Below, piece after piece: positions 43,276 through 51,687 of a DNA stretch of 64,000 nucleotides. The stretch spans positions 44,378 to 108,377 of the forward strand of contig JBKJNY010000062.1 of assembly GCA_046593355.1 (NCBI GenBank), given 5' to 3'. This stretch comes from SXOA01 sp046593355 (GTDB lineage Bacteria > Planctomycetota > Planctomycetia > Pirellulales > Pirellulaceae). Every line of letters starts with the position of its first letter. Position 1 is the stretch's first letter. Both the position numbers and the translations under genes were made by a program. The notes under the pieces are model-generated. The model was not told the origin of the DNA. It saw nothing but the letters and a program-made list of their open reading frames with translations, and ran no database searches.

Positions 43276-45805
43276 CAGGCCGCCGTTGCGGCTGGGCGCT
43301 GAAGGGATCTTCGGGCCAGGAGTGTTTAGGATAGCGGGCACGCAGATCTTTGCGGACGAGAGCATAGGTGTTCGTCCAGAAGCTGCGTAAGTCATCCGTG
43401 ACCTGAGCGACTCGCATGTTGGGTGCGAGCAGGTGCAGGAGTACCGGAACTTTGCCGCCGGCGAGGCGCGGCGTATCGAGCAGGCCGAAAACCTCCTGAA
43501 TGCGCACGGCGAGGATGGGAGGCCGCCCCAACTCATACTGCACGGCAATCCGGCTGCCGCTGGGGACTTCGATCCGCTCCGGCGTTTCGCGCTCGATGAG
43601 TTGAAGTTGCGGATAGGTGAGGAGACTCTTCACGGCATGCAGCCACGGTGCTTTCCGCAGGTCCGCAAACGACCGGCAGCCGGAGGCGAGCATCGGGAGG
43701 AGCGAGCGAAGGACTTCATCATCGAGGGGTGGCAGGTTCCAGTCCGGCCGCCAGGCCGCGAGGCACTTTGCTCGGGTGATGAACTGCGTGAAGTCCGCGT
43801 TGTCCTTGGGTAGAACGCGCTCCAGATTTTCTGAAGCCGATGCAGCCAGTAGAGATTCGACCTTTTCTCCCGCAGGTAACGCCGCTTGCGATTCTTCCAG
43901 CAACAGCCCATTCCAACTCACCTGCTTCTTGGCGGTCACCGTTTCCCGTTGCTCATCAAATAGGGCGATGGTCTCGGACTGGAGAAGCTCCTCGCTCAGC
44001 CATTCGCGCCGCACTCCGCTGGCCTGGCGGACGAGCGCTTCTCCGGACGCGCCGTCCACATTTACGCAGACAAACAGCTCGGCTTCGAGCACCGCGGACT
44101 CTTCCGCCAGTCTGACGCCGCGTCCGCCCACCATGACGGCTCGCTTGCTGCCGGTCTCGCGGCGGCGGGCGACCCGGTCCGGATAGGCGGCAAGGATGGC
44201 CTGCAGAACGGCGTCATCGGAGGATGCATCCTGCTGCCGCGAATTGCGATGCCTGCTCGATTTTTCCAAGAGTGAAAGCAGTTGCTTCCGCACCTTGAAA
44301 ATCTGCTTCGCCACCTGCCGGTGGATTGCGCCGCTGCTGCCGTCGGCGATGCCGCGATCCTCGAAATCCTGCAACGCGTGCAGGCGGTCCAGCACGTCGC
44401 TCTGACTGGAGTGGCTCGCTGGCCGGCGCTGCGGGCCGCCGCTGCGGATGAACGGGTCGCGTTCCGAGAGCATCGCCGCGACGAGCGCGGTCTCTTCAGC
44501 CGCTCCCAGTCGCCGTCCCTCGACCAGCAGCCGGGCAATTCGCGGATGGACGGGCAAGGCGGCTAGTTCCGTTCCCAGCGGCGTTATTTTCCGGTCATCG
44601 AGCGCCCCGAGCATGGTCAGTAGACGTTCGGCTCGCTCCAGCGCGGCTGCCGCCGGCGCTTCGAACCAGGGGAAGGCGCGGTATTCCGGCTCAATCCACG
44701 CGGCGAGTTGCAGGACCGCACCCGCCAGATCAACGCGGTGAATCTCCGGCGTCTCATACTCCGCCCGATGTCTGTGAGCCGCCTCCGGCCAGAGCCGCAG
44801 GCAGACGCCGCTCTGCGTCCGCCCCGCGCGCCCTGCCCGCTGGTCGGCGGACGCTCTGGAGATGGAGGCGACTTCCAGCCGGTCGAGCCCGGTCTGCTCA
44901 TCGTGCCGCTGGATGCGGGCGAGGCCGCTATCGACGACTGCCGTTACCCCTTCAATGGTGAGCGAGGTTTCGGCCACGTTCGTCGCCAGGATCACTTTCC
45001 GCCTCGGGCCAGGCGTCAGCACCGCGTCTTGCTGCTCCGCGGGGAGGTCGCCATAGAGCTCCAAGACGGCGAGATTCTGTTCCTCCGCGAGTCGTTCTAG
45101 TCTGGCAGAGGCTTTGCGGATTTCGCCGACGCCGGGGAGGAATACCAAGACATCGCCAGCGGATTCACTCAGGACTTCCGCGACCCCCATTGCCGTCAAT
45201 TCTTCGCTGGGCCGCCTATCGAGGACGGGCAAATGGCGGACGGCCACGGGAAACATCCTCCCCGAGCTCTCCACCACCGGGCAGCCGCCGAGGTACGCCG
45301 CAATCGGCTCGGCGGCGAGCGTGGCGGACATGACGAGAACCTTGAGGTCGGAGCGGACCGACTGCTGGATTTGCCACACCATCCCCAGGGCCAGATCGCT
45401 GCTCAGGGACCGCTCATGGAACTCATCAAAGATGACCGCGGCGATGCCTTCCAAGAATGGCTGCTCGTGGAGCATCCGCAGCAGAATCCCTTCCGTGATG
45501 ACCTCAATCTTCGTCCGCGGACTGGTGCGGGAATCGAAGCGGACCTGATAGCCGACTTCCTCCCCCAGCCGCGTTCCCCGTTCATAAGACATCCGCGCCG
45601 CCGTCGCCCGCGCCGCGACTCTTCGCGGCTGGAGGACGAGAATCTTGCCGCGCTCCGCCAGACCCGCATCAAGCAGCGCCGGCGGCACCCGCGTTGTTTT
45701 CCCCGCACCCGGCGGCGCACGAAGCACCGCGCAGGGACACTGCTGGAGCGCCGCCACGACTTGCGGCAGGACTTCGTCAATCGGCAGGGGAAGGAGCGGG
45801 GGCAC
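43268..45805 (-). CDS. hrpB: ATP-dependent helicase HrpB
   Basis: 845 aa, normal length for HrpB (DEAH/RHA-type helicase). Walker A APPGAGKTT at 30-38; motif Ia LVLQPRRVAARATAAR; motif II FDEFHERSLSSDLAL; motif III VMSATLAAE; motif V LATNVAETSLTI; motif VI QRAGRAGRTQSGVC. The C-terminal HrpB-specific domain (QVTDDLRSFWTNTYALVRKD and LRARYPKHSWPEDPF) is clear. GTG 45805 begins VPPLLPLPIDEV, matching the family N-terminus; the frame's longer ATG start lies inside a repetitive element and is rejected. The last codons and stop lie in a repeat. Confidence 0.95.
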   Translation of the reverse strand: MPPLLPLPIDEVLPQVVAALQQCPCAVLRAPPGAGKTTRVPPALLDAGLAERGKILVLQPRRVAARATAARMSYERGTRLGEEVGYQVRFDSRTSPRTKIEVITEGILLRMLHEQPFLEGIAAVIFDEFHERSLSSDLALGMVWQIQQSVRSDLKVLVMSATLAAEPIAAYLGGCPVVESSGRMFPVAVRHLPVLDRRPSEELTAMGVAEVLSESAGDVLVFLPGVGEIRKASARLERLAEEQNLAVLELYGDLPAEQQDAVLTPGPRRKVILATNVAETSLTIEGVTAVVDSGLARIQRHDEQTGLDRLEVASISRASADQRAGRAGRTQSGVCLRLWPEAAHRHRAEYETPEIHRVDLAGAVLQLAAWIEPEYRAFPWFEAPAAAALERAERLLTMLGALDDRKITPLGTELAALPVHPRIARLLVEGRRLGAAEETALVAAMLSERDPFIRSGGPQRRPASHSSQSDVLDRLHALQDFEDRGIADGSSGAIHRQVAKQIFKVRKQLLSLLEKSSRHRNSRQQDASSDDAVLQAILAAYPDRVARRRETGSKRAVMVGGRGVRLAEESAVLEAELFVCVNVDGASGEALVRQASGVRREWLSEELLQSETIALFDEQRETVTAKKQVSWNGLLLEESQAALPAGEKVESLLAASASENLERVLPKDNADFTQFITRAKCLAAWRPDWNLPPLDDEVLRSLLPMLASGCRSFADLRKAPWLHAVKSLLTYPQLQLIERETPERIEVPSGSRIAVQYELGRPPILAVRIQEVFGLLDTPRLAGGKVPVLLHLLAPNMRVAQVTDDLRSFWTNTYALVRKDLRARYPKHSWPEDPFSAQPQRRPGS

Positions 45806-45817
45806 GCTGGAATTGTA

Positions 45818-46088
45818 GGGGTCGGGAGGGGGTTTTGCGGCTGGTGATCGTGGAGGGCGATAGATCGTGGCCGCGAAAACTTCTCCTGACCTCGTTCGCG
45901 CCGAGACGGAAGGGCAATGGGAATACCGAAACGCCTCCGCCACTTTGAGGGCGACGTCCCGTGCGGGCTCTGGCGCTCAACGTAGCGACGCGAATTGGGA
46001 TGCGGCGCGAACGGGGTCAGGAGGAGTTTCCCGGACAGTGTTTGTTGACGATGGAGTGTCGATGACCGGGAAAACCCCTCCCGACCCC
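45818..46088. repeat. MITE-like double-hairpin element, copy 1
   Basis: The 271-bp element starts GGGGTCGGGAGGGGGTTTTG and ends CCCCTCCCGACCCC. It comprises two hairpin units (45818-45893 and 46013-46088), each with about 23-bp arms (GGGGTCRGGAGGRGTTTT type) and a roughly 30-base loop, separated by 119 bases. The spacer's ends are themselves inverted (GTTCGCGCC / GGCGCGAAC). A second copy of the same plan is at 62829-63077. No coding capacity is seen, and no target-site duplication is obvious. Confidence 0.8.
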
Positions 46089-46095
46089 TCTTTAG

Positions 46096-46329
46096 CTATT
46101 CCGGCGTGAAGTCCTTCAGCGAGCGTCCTAGCCGCTTTCTCTTTCCGGCGCTAATGCCTGTGGCAGAGGCGGCATCGTCCGCTGCGGGAGATTCCAGCAG
46201 CGAAACCAGCCGGTCCTTCCAGGCTTCATCTCCATGGGGAGCGCCGATTTCTTCGACGGCGTCGTTCACGCCGAGGATGACCGACCGCCGCACACCTTCT
46301 CGAATCCACGCGAATAGATTGAATTGCAT
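46096..46329 (-). CDS. Small planctomycete protein, unknown function
   Basis: 77 aa. Starts MQFNLFAWIREGVRRSVILG, then DAVEEIGAPHGDEAW, and ends KRKRLGRSLKDFTPE. This N- and C-terminal pattern is, as I recall, conserved in planctomycetes; function unknown. The N-terminal helix is amphipathic or weakly hydrophobic. The MITE-like element starts eight bases after its stop. Confidence 0.75.
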   Translation of the reverse strand: MQFNLFAWIREGVRRSVILGVNDAVEEIGAPHGDEAWKDRLVSLLESPAADDAASATGISAGKRKRLGRSLKDFTPE

Positions 46330-46456
46330 GACCGCACTCCTTGCACCTGGCTGAAACCTCTCGACCGCCTGCCCAGTTAATTGGTGAGCGAGAATCTAGG
46401 GAGAGAACGCCGCCGCGTCCAGAGAAAATGGCGAAGCCGGGGGGAGTGGCTGGGAA

Positions 46457-47806
46457 TCAAGCTCGCGGATCAGCCGGCACCCAGTCGATGGGGAGCACTG
46501 CCAGGCGGCCGGCGGTATCGACGTGGGCAGTGCAATCGTGGAGGTTTCTGTCAATCTGGCCCCCGGTGATGATGCTGCCGTCGATGGTGACGCCGGCTGC
46601 GATGCGATGAGGATCGACCTTCGTTCTTTCGGCGACCGGCATTTCGCTGCCGCTCTCGTCGAAGTACGGATACCTTTCCCACAGCACGGAATTCTTCAGA
46701 GTGGCGTTCTTTTCCACCGTCCAGCCGTCGCCAACGACTGCATAGGGGCCGATGGTTGTGCCGGCTTCGATGAGGCAGTCGTTGCCGATGATCGAGGGGC
46801 GGACGATTTTAGCTTGGGGGTGAATCTTCGCGTTTGCCCCGACGAATCCCCACGACTTTTCTTCCAACGGAAGTGTCGCTGTGAGCTCGCCTTCCAGCAG
46901 CTTGCGATGGACCTCCAGATAGTCCCGCTTCTGGCCAACATCAAACCAGGCGCCGTCGTATTCAATTCCCCACAGCAGATACGCGCGCGACAGCTTCGCG
47001 TACGGCAGCCGGCCGAGCATCGCGGGGAAGACGTGTTTGCCAAAATCGTAGAACGGCTGCGGCACTTGGAGGCTGGCCGGTGTGCGGAGGGCGTCGAGTT
47101 CCCGCAGCAAGTCCATTTCGATCATGTAGATGGAGGCATTGTTGAGGTTGCTGGGGGAATCCGGATCCTTCTCGCGGAAATCGCTGATCCGGCCGGAGCG
47201 GGAAAACATCCCGGAGCGAGCTTCAGCCCCTTCGAGCAATACGGTGCCAAAATCCTTCCGACGTTCCCAAGGGACGGGGTTCAAGACCAGCGTGAAGGCC
47301 GCACCAGCGCGCGTATGAATGTCGTACATTTCCTCCAGGAGCGCGGCGCTAAAGTTCGTCACCACGTCTCCGCTCGGAGCAATGAGCGTCGAGCCGCGGT
47401 ACGGCTCCGCGGCGGGCGAAGGTTCGTTATCGAAAGTCTTGGCGTCACGTCCCAGTGCTTGCTTGCAGACGCCGCCAAGCGTGCCGCTGGGAGATTTCTC
47501 CTTCACATAGGCGATGTTTGCACCGAACCGCGACCCATCACCAAAATGCCGCTCAATGGTCTCCGCCAGAACGCAGAGGTTCATCGAAATATCAGTGATT
47601 CCGGCTTCCACCATTCGCCGGACCCAGATTTCCGCCAGCGGGGTTTTGCCGCCGAGTGGAAAGAGTGGCTTGGGAAGGTGCCGGGCGGTCAGCGGCTCCA
47701 GTCGCTTCCCCAGCCCAGCCGCCAGAATCGCGCATTTGAGGTTCTCTGCGACTCCGCGCCGCTGAGCCCAGCCGTTGCTGCTTGCGGCGGGAAGAGGCTG
47801 GGCCAT
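46457..47806 (-). CDS. NDP-sugar pyrophosphorylase / sugar-phosphate nucleotidyltransferase
   Basis: 449 aa. The nucleotidyltransferase core begins AILAAGLGKRLEPLTARHLP with KPLFPLGGKTPLAEI (G-x-G-x-R-L...K-P). SPSGTLGGV and SGDVVTNF carry other substrate-binding residues. The C-terminal third (PQAKIVRPSIIGNDCLIEAG; GPYAVVGDGWTVEKNATLK) is a left-handed beta-helix. Related to mannose-1-phosphate guanylyl- and glucose-1-phosphate transferases; the exact NTP and sugar cannot be decided. ATG 47806 has AAGGAG eight bases upstream. Confidence 0.9.
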   Translation of the reverse strand: MAQPLPAASSNGWAQRRGVAENLKCAILAAGLGKRLEPLTARHLPKPLFPLGGKTPLAEIWVRRMVEAGITDISMNLCVLAETIERHFGDGSRFGANIAYVKEKSPSGTLGGVCKQALGRDAKTFDNEPSPAAEPYRGSTLIAPSGDVVTNFSAALLEEMYDIHTRAGAAFTLVLNPVPWERRKDFGTVLLEGAEARSGMFSRSGRISDFREKDPDSPSNLNNASIYMIEMDLLRELDALRTPASLQVPQPFYDFGKHVFPAMLGRLPYAKLSRAYLLWGIEYDGAWFDVGQKRDYLEVHRKLLEGELTATLPLEEKSWGFVGANAKIHPQAKIVRPSIIGNDCLIEAGTTIGPYAVVGDGWTVEKNATLKNSVLWERYPYFDESGSEMPVAERTKVDPHRIAAGVTIDGSIITGGQIDRNLHDCTAHVDTAGRLAVLPIDWVPADPRA

Positions 47807-48028
47807 CGGTAATCTCTCCTTGAGGAAACCTTGAAAACCTAGAATAGAACCTGTCTGGCAGCTGTGGCAGGAAGTTTAGCGTTTGACGCCGATTTCGGCC
47901 TAGCGCAATTCAGAGGGGAATCGGAGCGTATCCTCATGATTGGCATGAGCGAGCCGTTTCCAAATCCCTGCCAGCGATTCTAGGACAAATTCCGATGACT
48001 CGGTAGGATGATGGCTGGAAGAAGGCGG

Positions 48029-48143
48029 ATTTGAGATTTGAGATTTGAGATTTGAGACGAGAGACAACAAAAGGAAGTTCATTGCTGAGGCTTCTCGGCA
48101 GAATCTTGAGAATCTCAAATCACAAATCTCAAATCTCAAATTG
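48029..48143. repeat. Inverted CTCAAAT arrays in the cysC leader
   Basis: Four tandem ATTTGAG units (48029-48056) face AATCTCAAATCACAAATCTC plus AAATCTCAAATTGC (48111-48143). The arms can pair over about 28 bases with a 54-base loop. It occupies most of the gap (47807-48194) between the nucleotidyltransferase and cysC and is close to the cysC start. No other feature is visible in the gap. Confidence 0.85.
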
Positions 48144-48194
48144 CATTCCGTTCTTCATACTCTTAACTTCGCTGCCCGATCCGCTGAAAACCCC

Positions 48195-48854
48195 ATGGAA
48201 TCCGCTCACGTCACCTGGCACCCCCATAGCGTCACCCGCGAGGACCGCGAAACGTTGAACGGTCATCGCGGCTGCGTGGTTTGGTTCACCGGACTGTCGG
48301 GGTGCGGCAAGAGCACGGTGGCCAACCTGCTGGAGCGGATGCTGTACGCTCGCGGCGTGCATAGCTTCCTGCTGGATGGCGACAACGTGCGGCAGTCGCT
48401 GAATCCGTCTCCAGCGATGCTGGCGGAATTTGGGGAGTCGTTTGCCCGGCGGTTCGGGCTGGGATTTTCAGCCGAGGACCGGCAGGAGAATATCCGCCGC
48501 GTGGGAGCGGTTGCGGAACTATTTGCCTCGGCGGGGCTGGTCACGCTGACGGCCTTCGTCAGTCCGTACCGAGCCGATCGCTTGGCGGTGCGGAAATTGG
48601 TGGAAGAGCGCGGGCAAAAGGGAGATTTCATCGAGGTCTTTGTGGATGCCCCATTAGCGGTATGCGAATCCCGCGATCCGAAGGGGCTCTACAAAAAGGC
48701 CCGGGCCGGGGAGCTCAAGAACTTCACGGGAATCGACGATCCTTACGAGCCCCCGGAGGCCCCCGAGCTGCATTTGGCCGCCGGAACCGCCTCGGCGGAA
48801 GACCTGGCCAAGGAAGTGCTAGCATACTTACAGAATTCCATGAAAATTTCGTGA
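48195..48854 (+). CDS. cysC: Adenylylsulfate (APS) kinase
   Basis: 219 aa, normal size. It phosphorylates adenylyl sulfate to PAPS for sulfate assimilation or sulfation. The P-loop GLSGCGKST is at 33-41; LLDGDNVRQSLN, ENIRRVGAVAELFASAG, FVSPYRADR and FIEVFVDAPLAVCESRDPKG match the family, ending ELKNFTGIDDPYEPPEAPEL. ATG 48195 is chosen (CysC N-terminus); the frame extends upstream through the repeat arm. No cysN, cysD or cysH is adjacent. Given the sulfatase-like proteins around, a role in sulfation is possible but unproven. Confidence 0.95.
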   Translation: MESAHVTWHPHSVTREDRETLNGHRGCVVWFTGLSGCGKSTVANLLERMLYARGVHSFLLDGDNVRQSLNPSPAMLAEFGESFARRFGLGFSAEDRQENIRRVGAVAELFASAGLVTLTAFVSPYRADRLAVRKLVEERGQKGDFIEVFVDAPLAVCESRDPKGLYKKARAGELKNFTGIDDPYEPPEAPELHLAAGTASAEDLAKEVLAYLQNSMKIS

Positions 48855-49017
48855 GACTAGAGTTTTGGGCGTTGACATTCCGCTCTCCTCCCGTAAATTT
48901 AGACTCTTAATGGACTTCAGGGCGCAATTCCGGTCGCCAAGCGACTGGAACTGGCGCAGGCGGAAAACCGCGGATTCCCTTTCTAGGGAAGCCGCTCACG
49001 GATGGAGGCCGAGGAAG

Positions 49018-49281
49018 ATGGCCGAGACACTCGTCGACGATTTTGTGGTGCATGCGAAGACAGTCCTGCAACGCAGCCGCATCTATGTGCTGCGGACGCT
49101 CCACGTCTTTCAAGACGGCGAGGCGATCATCCTGCGCGGGCGCGTCGACTCCTACTACCACAAGCAGCTTGCCCAAGAGCTAGTCCGCATGGCCGTGGAG
49201 GGGGTGGAGGTCGTCAACTTGATTGACGTCGTCTATCGCCCCGAGGAAGAAGACGGCTTCCCGCGGGCCGAGTGGTTTTAG
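49018..49281 (+). CDS. BON-domain-like small protein
   Basis: 87 aa. HVFQDGEAIILRGRVDSYYH then KQLAQELVRMAVEGVEVVNL fits a BON fold (beta strand, G-x-V, helix, GV.xVxN), normally about 60 residues and found in periplasmic or membrane-associated proteins. No signal peptide is visible in the chosen start (ATG 49018, GGAGG upstream); the frame continues upstream to 48865. It ends two bases from the end of the convergent isochorismatase-fold gene. Confidence 0.7.
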   Translation: MAETLVDDFVVHAKTVLQRSRIYVLRTLHVFQDGEAIILRGRVDSYYHKQLAQELVRMAVEGVEVVNLIDVVYRPEEEDGFPRAEWF

Positions 49282-49283
49282 GG

Positions 49284-49973
49284 CTACCGACGTAACTCTT
49301 GAATGACTTCCGCCACCGGCATCACGTCTCCCAGGTCCAGGTCGATGTCGAGCAGGTTCACTTCGTGCAGCAGTTCGCAGCGCTCCCCGACCGCTTCCTT
49401 GGGCACGATCACACGAAAGCTATCGGTGGCGTCGCGGCAGGTGGCGTAGACACAGTGGCTGGTGCTGACGCCGGTGACAATCAACGTGTCGATACGGAGG
49501 GAAGTCAGCATCTCATGCAAGTTGGTCCCTTTGAAGGCGGAGGCATAACGCTTGCGGACGAGTTTCTCCGTGGGCCGCCGTCGCAAGCGCGGGTCGAGCT
49601 CATACATGGCCGGATCCTGTGCGCCCTCTCCCAGTCGGAGCTTCTTGTTCTGCGGGCTGACGGGATCAGCCGGATCGAGCGCGTAGCTGGTAAAGAAGAC
49701 GGGAATGCCCGCGGAGCGAGACGCAGCTAAGACCGAGAGCGTATTTTGCACGACCGATTCCAGGTCGCTCCCGATCTGCGTCGTCGGCTGGGTCCAGAAG
49801 ATGGCCAGGTCAATCACGATCAGCGCCGGCCGCTCTCCGAACCCGACACGTCCGCCCCAGCCGCGACCCTGAAAGCGGCTGTGCAACTGGGAGATGTGAG
49901 CTTGTAGCGGCTCGCGGAGGTCATCGGGGAGGCGCAGATCGGACGAGCCGAAGGGAGTGGGTTTGGCGGACAT
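49284..49973 (-). CDS. Isochorismatase-fold cysteine hydrolase
   Basis: 229 aa. The Asp-Lys-Cys triad is likely: PALIVIDLAIFWTQP (Asp), LVRKRYASAFKGTNL (Lys) and VTGVSTSHCVYATCRDA (Cys). This family includes nicotinamidase, N-carbamoylsarcosine amidase and isochorismatase; the substrate is not clear. The N-terminal 45 residues are extra compared with nicotinamidases. A second, exported member is at 61689. Confidence 0.85.
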   Translation of the reverse strand: MSAKPTPFGSSDLRLPDDLREPLQAHISQLHSRFQGRGWGGRVGFGERPALIVIDLAIFWTQPTTQIGSDLESVVQNTLSVLAASRSAGIPVFFTSYALDPADPVSPQNKKLRLGEGAQDPAMYELDPRLRRRPTEKLVRKRYASAFKGTNLHEMLTSLRIDTLIVTGVSTSHCVYATCRDATDSFRVIVPKEAVGERCELLHEVNLLDIDLDLGDVMPVAEVIQELRR

Positions 49974-49981
49974 GGCGGTAA

Positions 49982-50052
49982 GGGGTCGGGAGTCTTTGGC
50001 GGCAGGCGTCTGCCATTCTGCGGAATCACCTCCGCCAAAGACTCCCGACCCC
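49982..50052. repeat. GGGGTCGGGAGTCTTTGGCGG inverted repeat
   Basis: Perfect arms, GGGGTCGGGAGTCTTTGGCG(G) and its reverse complement, 21 bp, with a loop that holds the small hairpin GGCAG-GCGT-CTGCC. It shares the terminal GGGGTCGGGAG with the MITE-like elements. It lies upstream of the isochorismatase-fold gene and 26 bases after the BBP7 stop. Confidence 0.9.
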
Positions 50053-50077
50053 GGCGAGTTTGGCTGGAGGTGGGAAC

Positions 50078-51487
50078 CTACCAGCGGGCTTCCAGACCGA
50101 AGTTGACGCCTTGAGCCCAGAAGTCGCTGCCCCGGCCGGGGTATTGCGGCCAGAGACCTGCATTATTGCCATTCAGGGGGAGCGGGGGCCAGAGGTTGGG
50201 GTTGATGTGCTGATCAATCTGCTCCCCGGCCCGATACACTCCGCACCAGTACATCAGCGAGTAGCCGCAGGTGAACCGCCAGCAGGGATTGATTTGATAG
50301 CCGGCATTGAGGTCAACTTCCGGCAACATGGTGAAGGCGTTGTTGACGAAGCGGCCGCTGTTGGAGGAGACCGCCAGGATGCTGCCGGCGGGAGTCTGCT
50401 GCACGCCGTTCTGAAAAGCCACGCCGTTAATCAGCACCGCGCTCCGCGTATTGCCGATGCCGACCTTCGTGGTCAAGTCCAGCGACCAGCAGCCGCGGCG
50501 GAATTGCAGCATCGTCCCCAGGTCCAAGCCGTGGAACTGGTTTTCGGTGTCGAACACGTCGCGGCCGATGCGAGTTGTTCCTTGAATATCGTGAGTTTGC
50601 CTGATCGTCAGGGAGTCATCCAGCCGGTTGAAGCGATAGCCCATCAGCAGATCGAACCGCTTGGCGAGCGGCACCGGGCAGCCATCCCACCAGGACGGGC
50701 CGCAGCCCTCCCAGCAGCAGAGGTTGCGGAGGAGGCGAGCCCCCGCACCTTGAAAGCGGGTGACGGCGTCGATGCTGATGTCGCCGTCTGGGCCGCCAGC
50801 GCCGGGGGCCACAACGAAGACAGCCGGCAGGCCGGCATTCGATACGTCAAAGAACGGGATGCCCAGGAACGTGGCCCCCGTGGAGACGCCGCGGAATGCC
50901 GTCTGTTTGTCGTCCAGTCCGTAGTAATCTCCTTCGAGAGCCCAGCACGGGTTGATGTGCGTGCCGAAGACGATTCGTCCGCCGGAACGCCCCTGGCCAT
51001 TCACCTGGCCATTGCCGAAGAGGATCGTGGTGTTGCCGGGCAAGCTGCCGTCTTCATTGATGACCCCCGCGGGAATCACCGTGCTCGTGGGATCGCCGGT
51101 CGTCACGAGCGCCGGCAGCCGCATCCCCTTGGTGCTCCACAGCAGGTACTCGGCCCGTACATACATGCCGCAGCCGCCGGGGCTGCAGAGCGTGCCGCAG
51201 CATGTGCGGCAACTGCCGCAGTTGCCGAAGCCGCAATCGATTCCGTCTTGTTCCTCGGCGAAGACGTCGCCGAGCAAAGGATTCTCCGCATAGTAGTCGT
51301 CCGAATGCCGCGCATGATCATGCCCAGCGTGCTCATCCACATCCGCGGCGGGCCTTCTCGGCGACGCGGGCGGAACTTTCGTCGCCGCGCGAGCCGGCGA
51401 GGGCGCGGGATCATCCGCGGCAGCCGTCGCGGCGATCGCGAGGATGGACAGGGCAGCCAGGATCAAAGCCATGCGGTAAGAATGCAC
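50078..51487 (-). CDS. BBP7-type outer-membrane beta-barrel protein
   Basis: 469 aa, signal peptide (ALILAALSILAIAATAAA). A His/Pro-rich N-terminal region, then a Cys-rich stretch (CGFGNCGSCRTCCGTLCSPG), then the barrel starting MYVRAEYLLWSTKGMRLPAL and ending VNFGLEARW. Family features are shared with 34733-35923, including strand-ending aromatic residues and the C-terminal W. GTG 51487 has AAGGA eight bases upstream; ATG 51472 is possible. Such proteins are likely outer-membrane porins or anchors. Confidence 0.9.
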   Translation of the reverse strand: MHSYRMALILAALSILAIAATAAADDPAPSPARAATKVPPASPRRPAADVDEHAGHDHARHSDDYYAENPLLGDVFAEEQDGIDCGFGNCGSCRTCCGTLCSPGGCGMYVRAEYLLWSTKGMRLPALVTTGDPTSTVIPAGVINEDGSLPGNTTILFGNGQVNGQGRSGGRIVFGTHINPCWALEGDYYGLDDKQTAFRGVSTGATFLGIPFFDVSNAGLPAVFVVAPGAGGPDGDISIDAVTRFQGAGARLLRNLCCWEGCGPSWWDGCPVPLAKRFDLLMGYRFNRLDDSLTIRQTHDIQGTTRIGRDVFDTENQFHGLDLGTMLQFRRGCWSLDLTTKVGIGNTRSAVLINGVAFQNGVQQTPAGSILAVSSNSGRFVNNAFTMLPEVDLNAGYQINPCWRFTCGYSLMYWCGVYRAGEQIDQHINPNLWPPLPLNGNNAGLWPQYPGRGSDFWAQGVNFGLEARW

Positions 51488-51687
51488 GCGTATGTTCCTT
51501 CGGACGGACGAAATGCCGCGGTTCCACCGCGCAGCGAAAGCCGCCCGGCGGTTCAGGTAGATAAGGCCCCGGCTTGTAATGCAGGGAGAGAAACCGTGTC
51601 AAGAGCAGTTCGCGGGTTAGTTGCGGGAACCGCACCCCAGGCGGTACGATAGCGGCGCTTGCAACTACCACACTTCATGGGTTTCCT

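Noticed and set aside
45806..45943. Extended N-terminus of HrpB
   Set aside because: The extra 46 codons lie mainly in the MITE-like element and do not resemble HrpB; GTG 45805 fits the family start.
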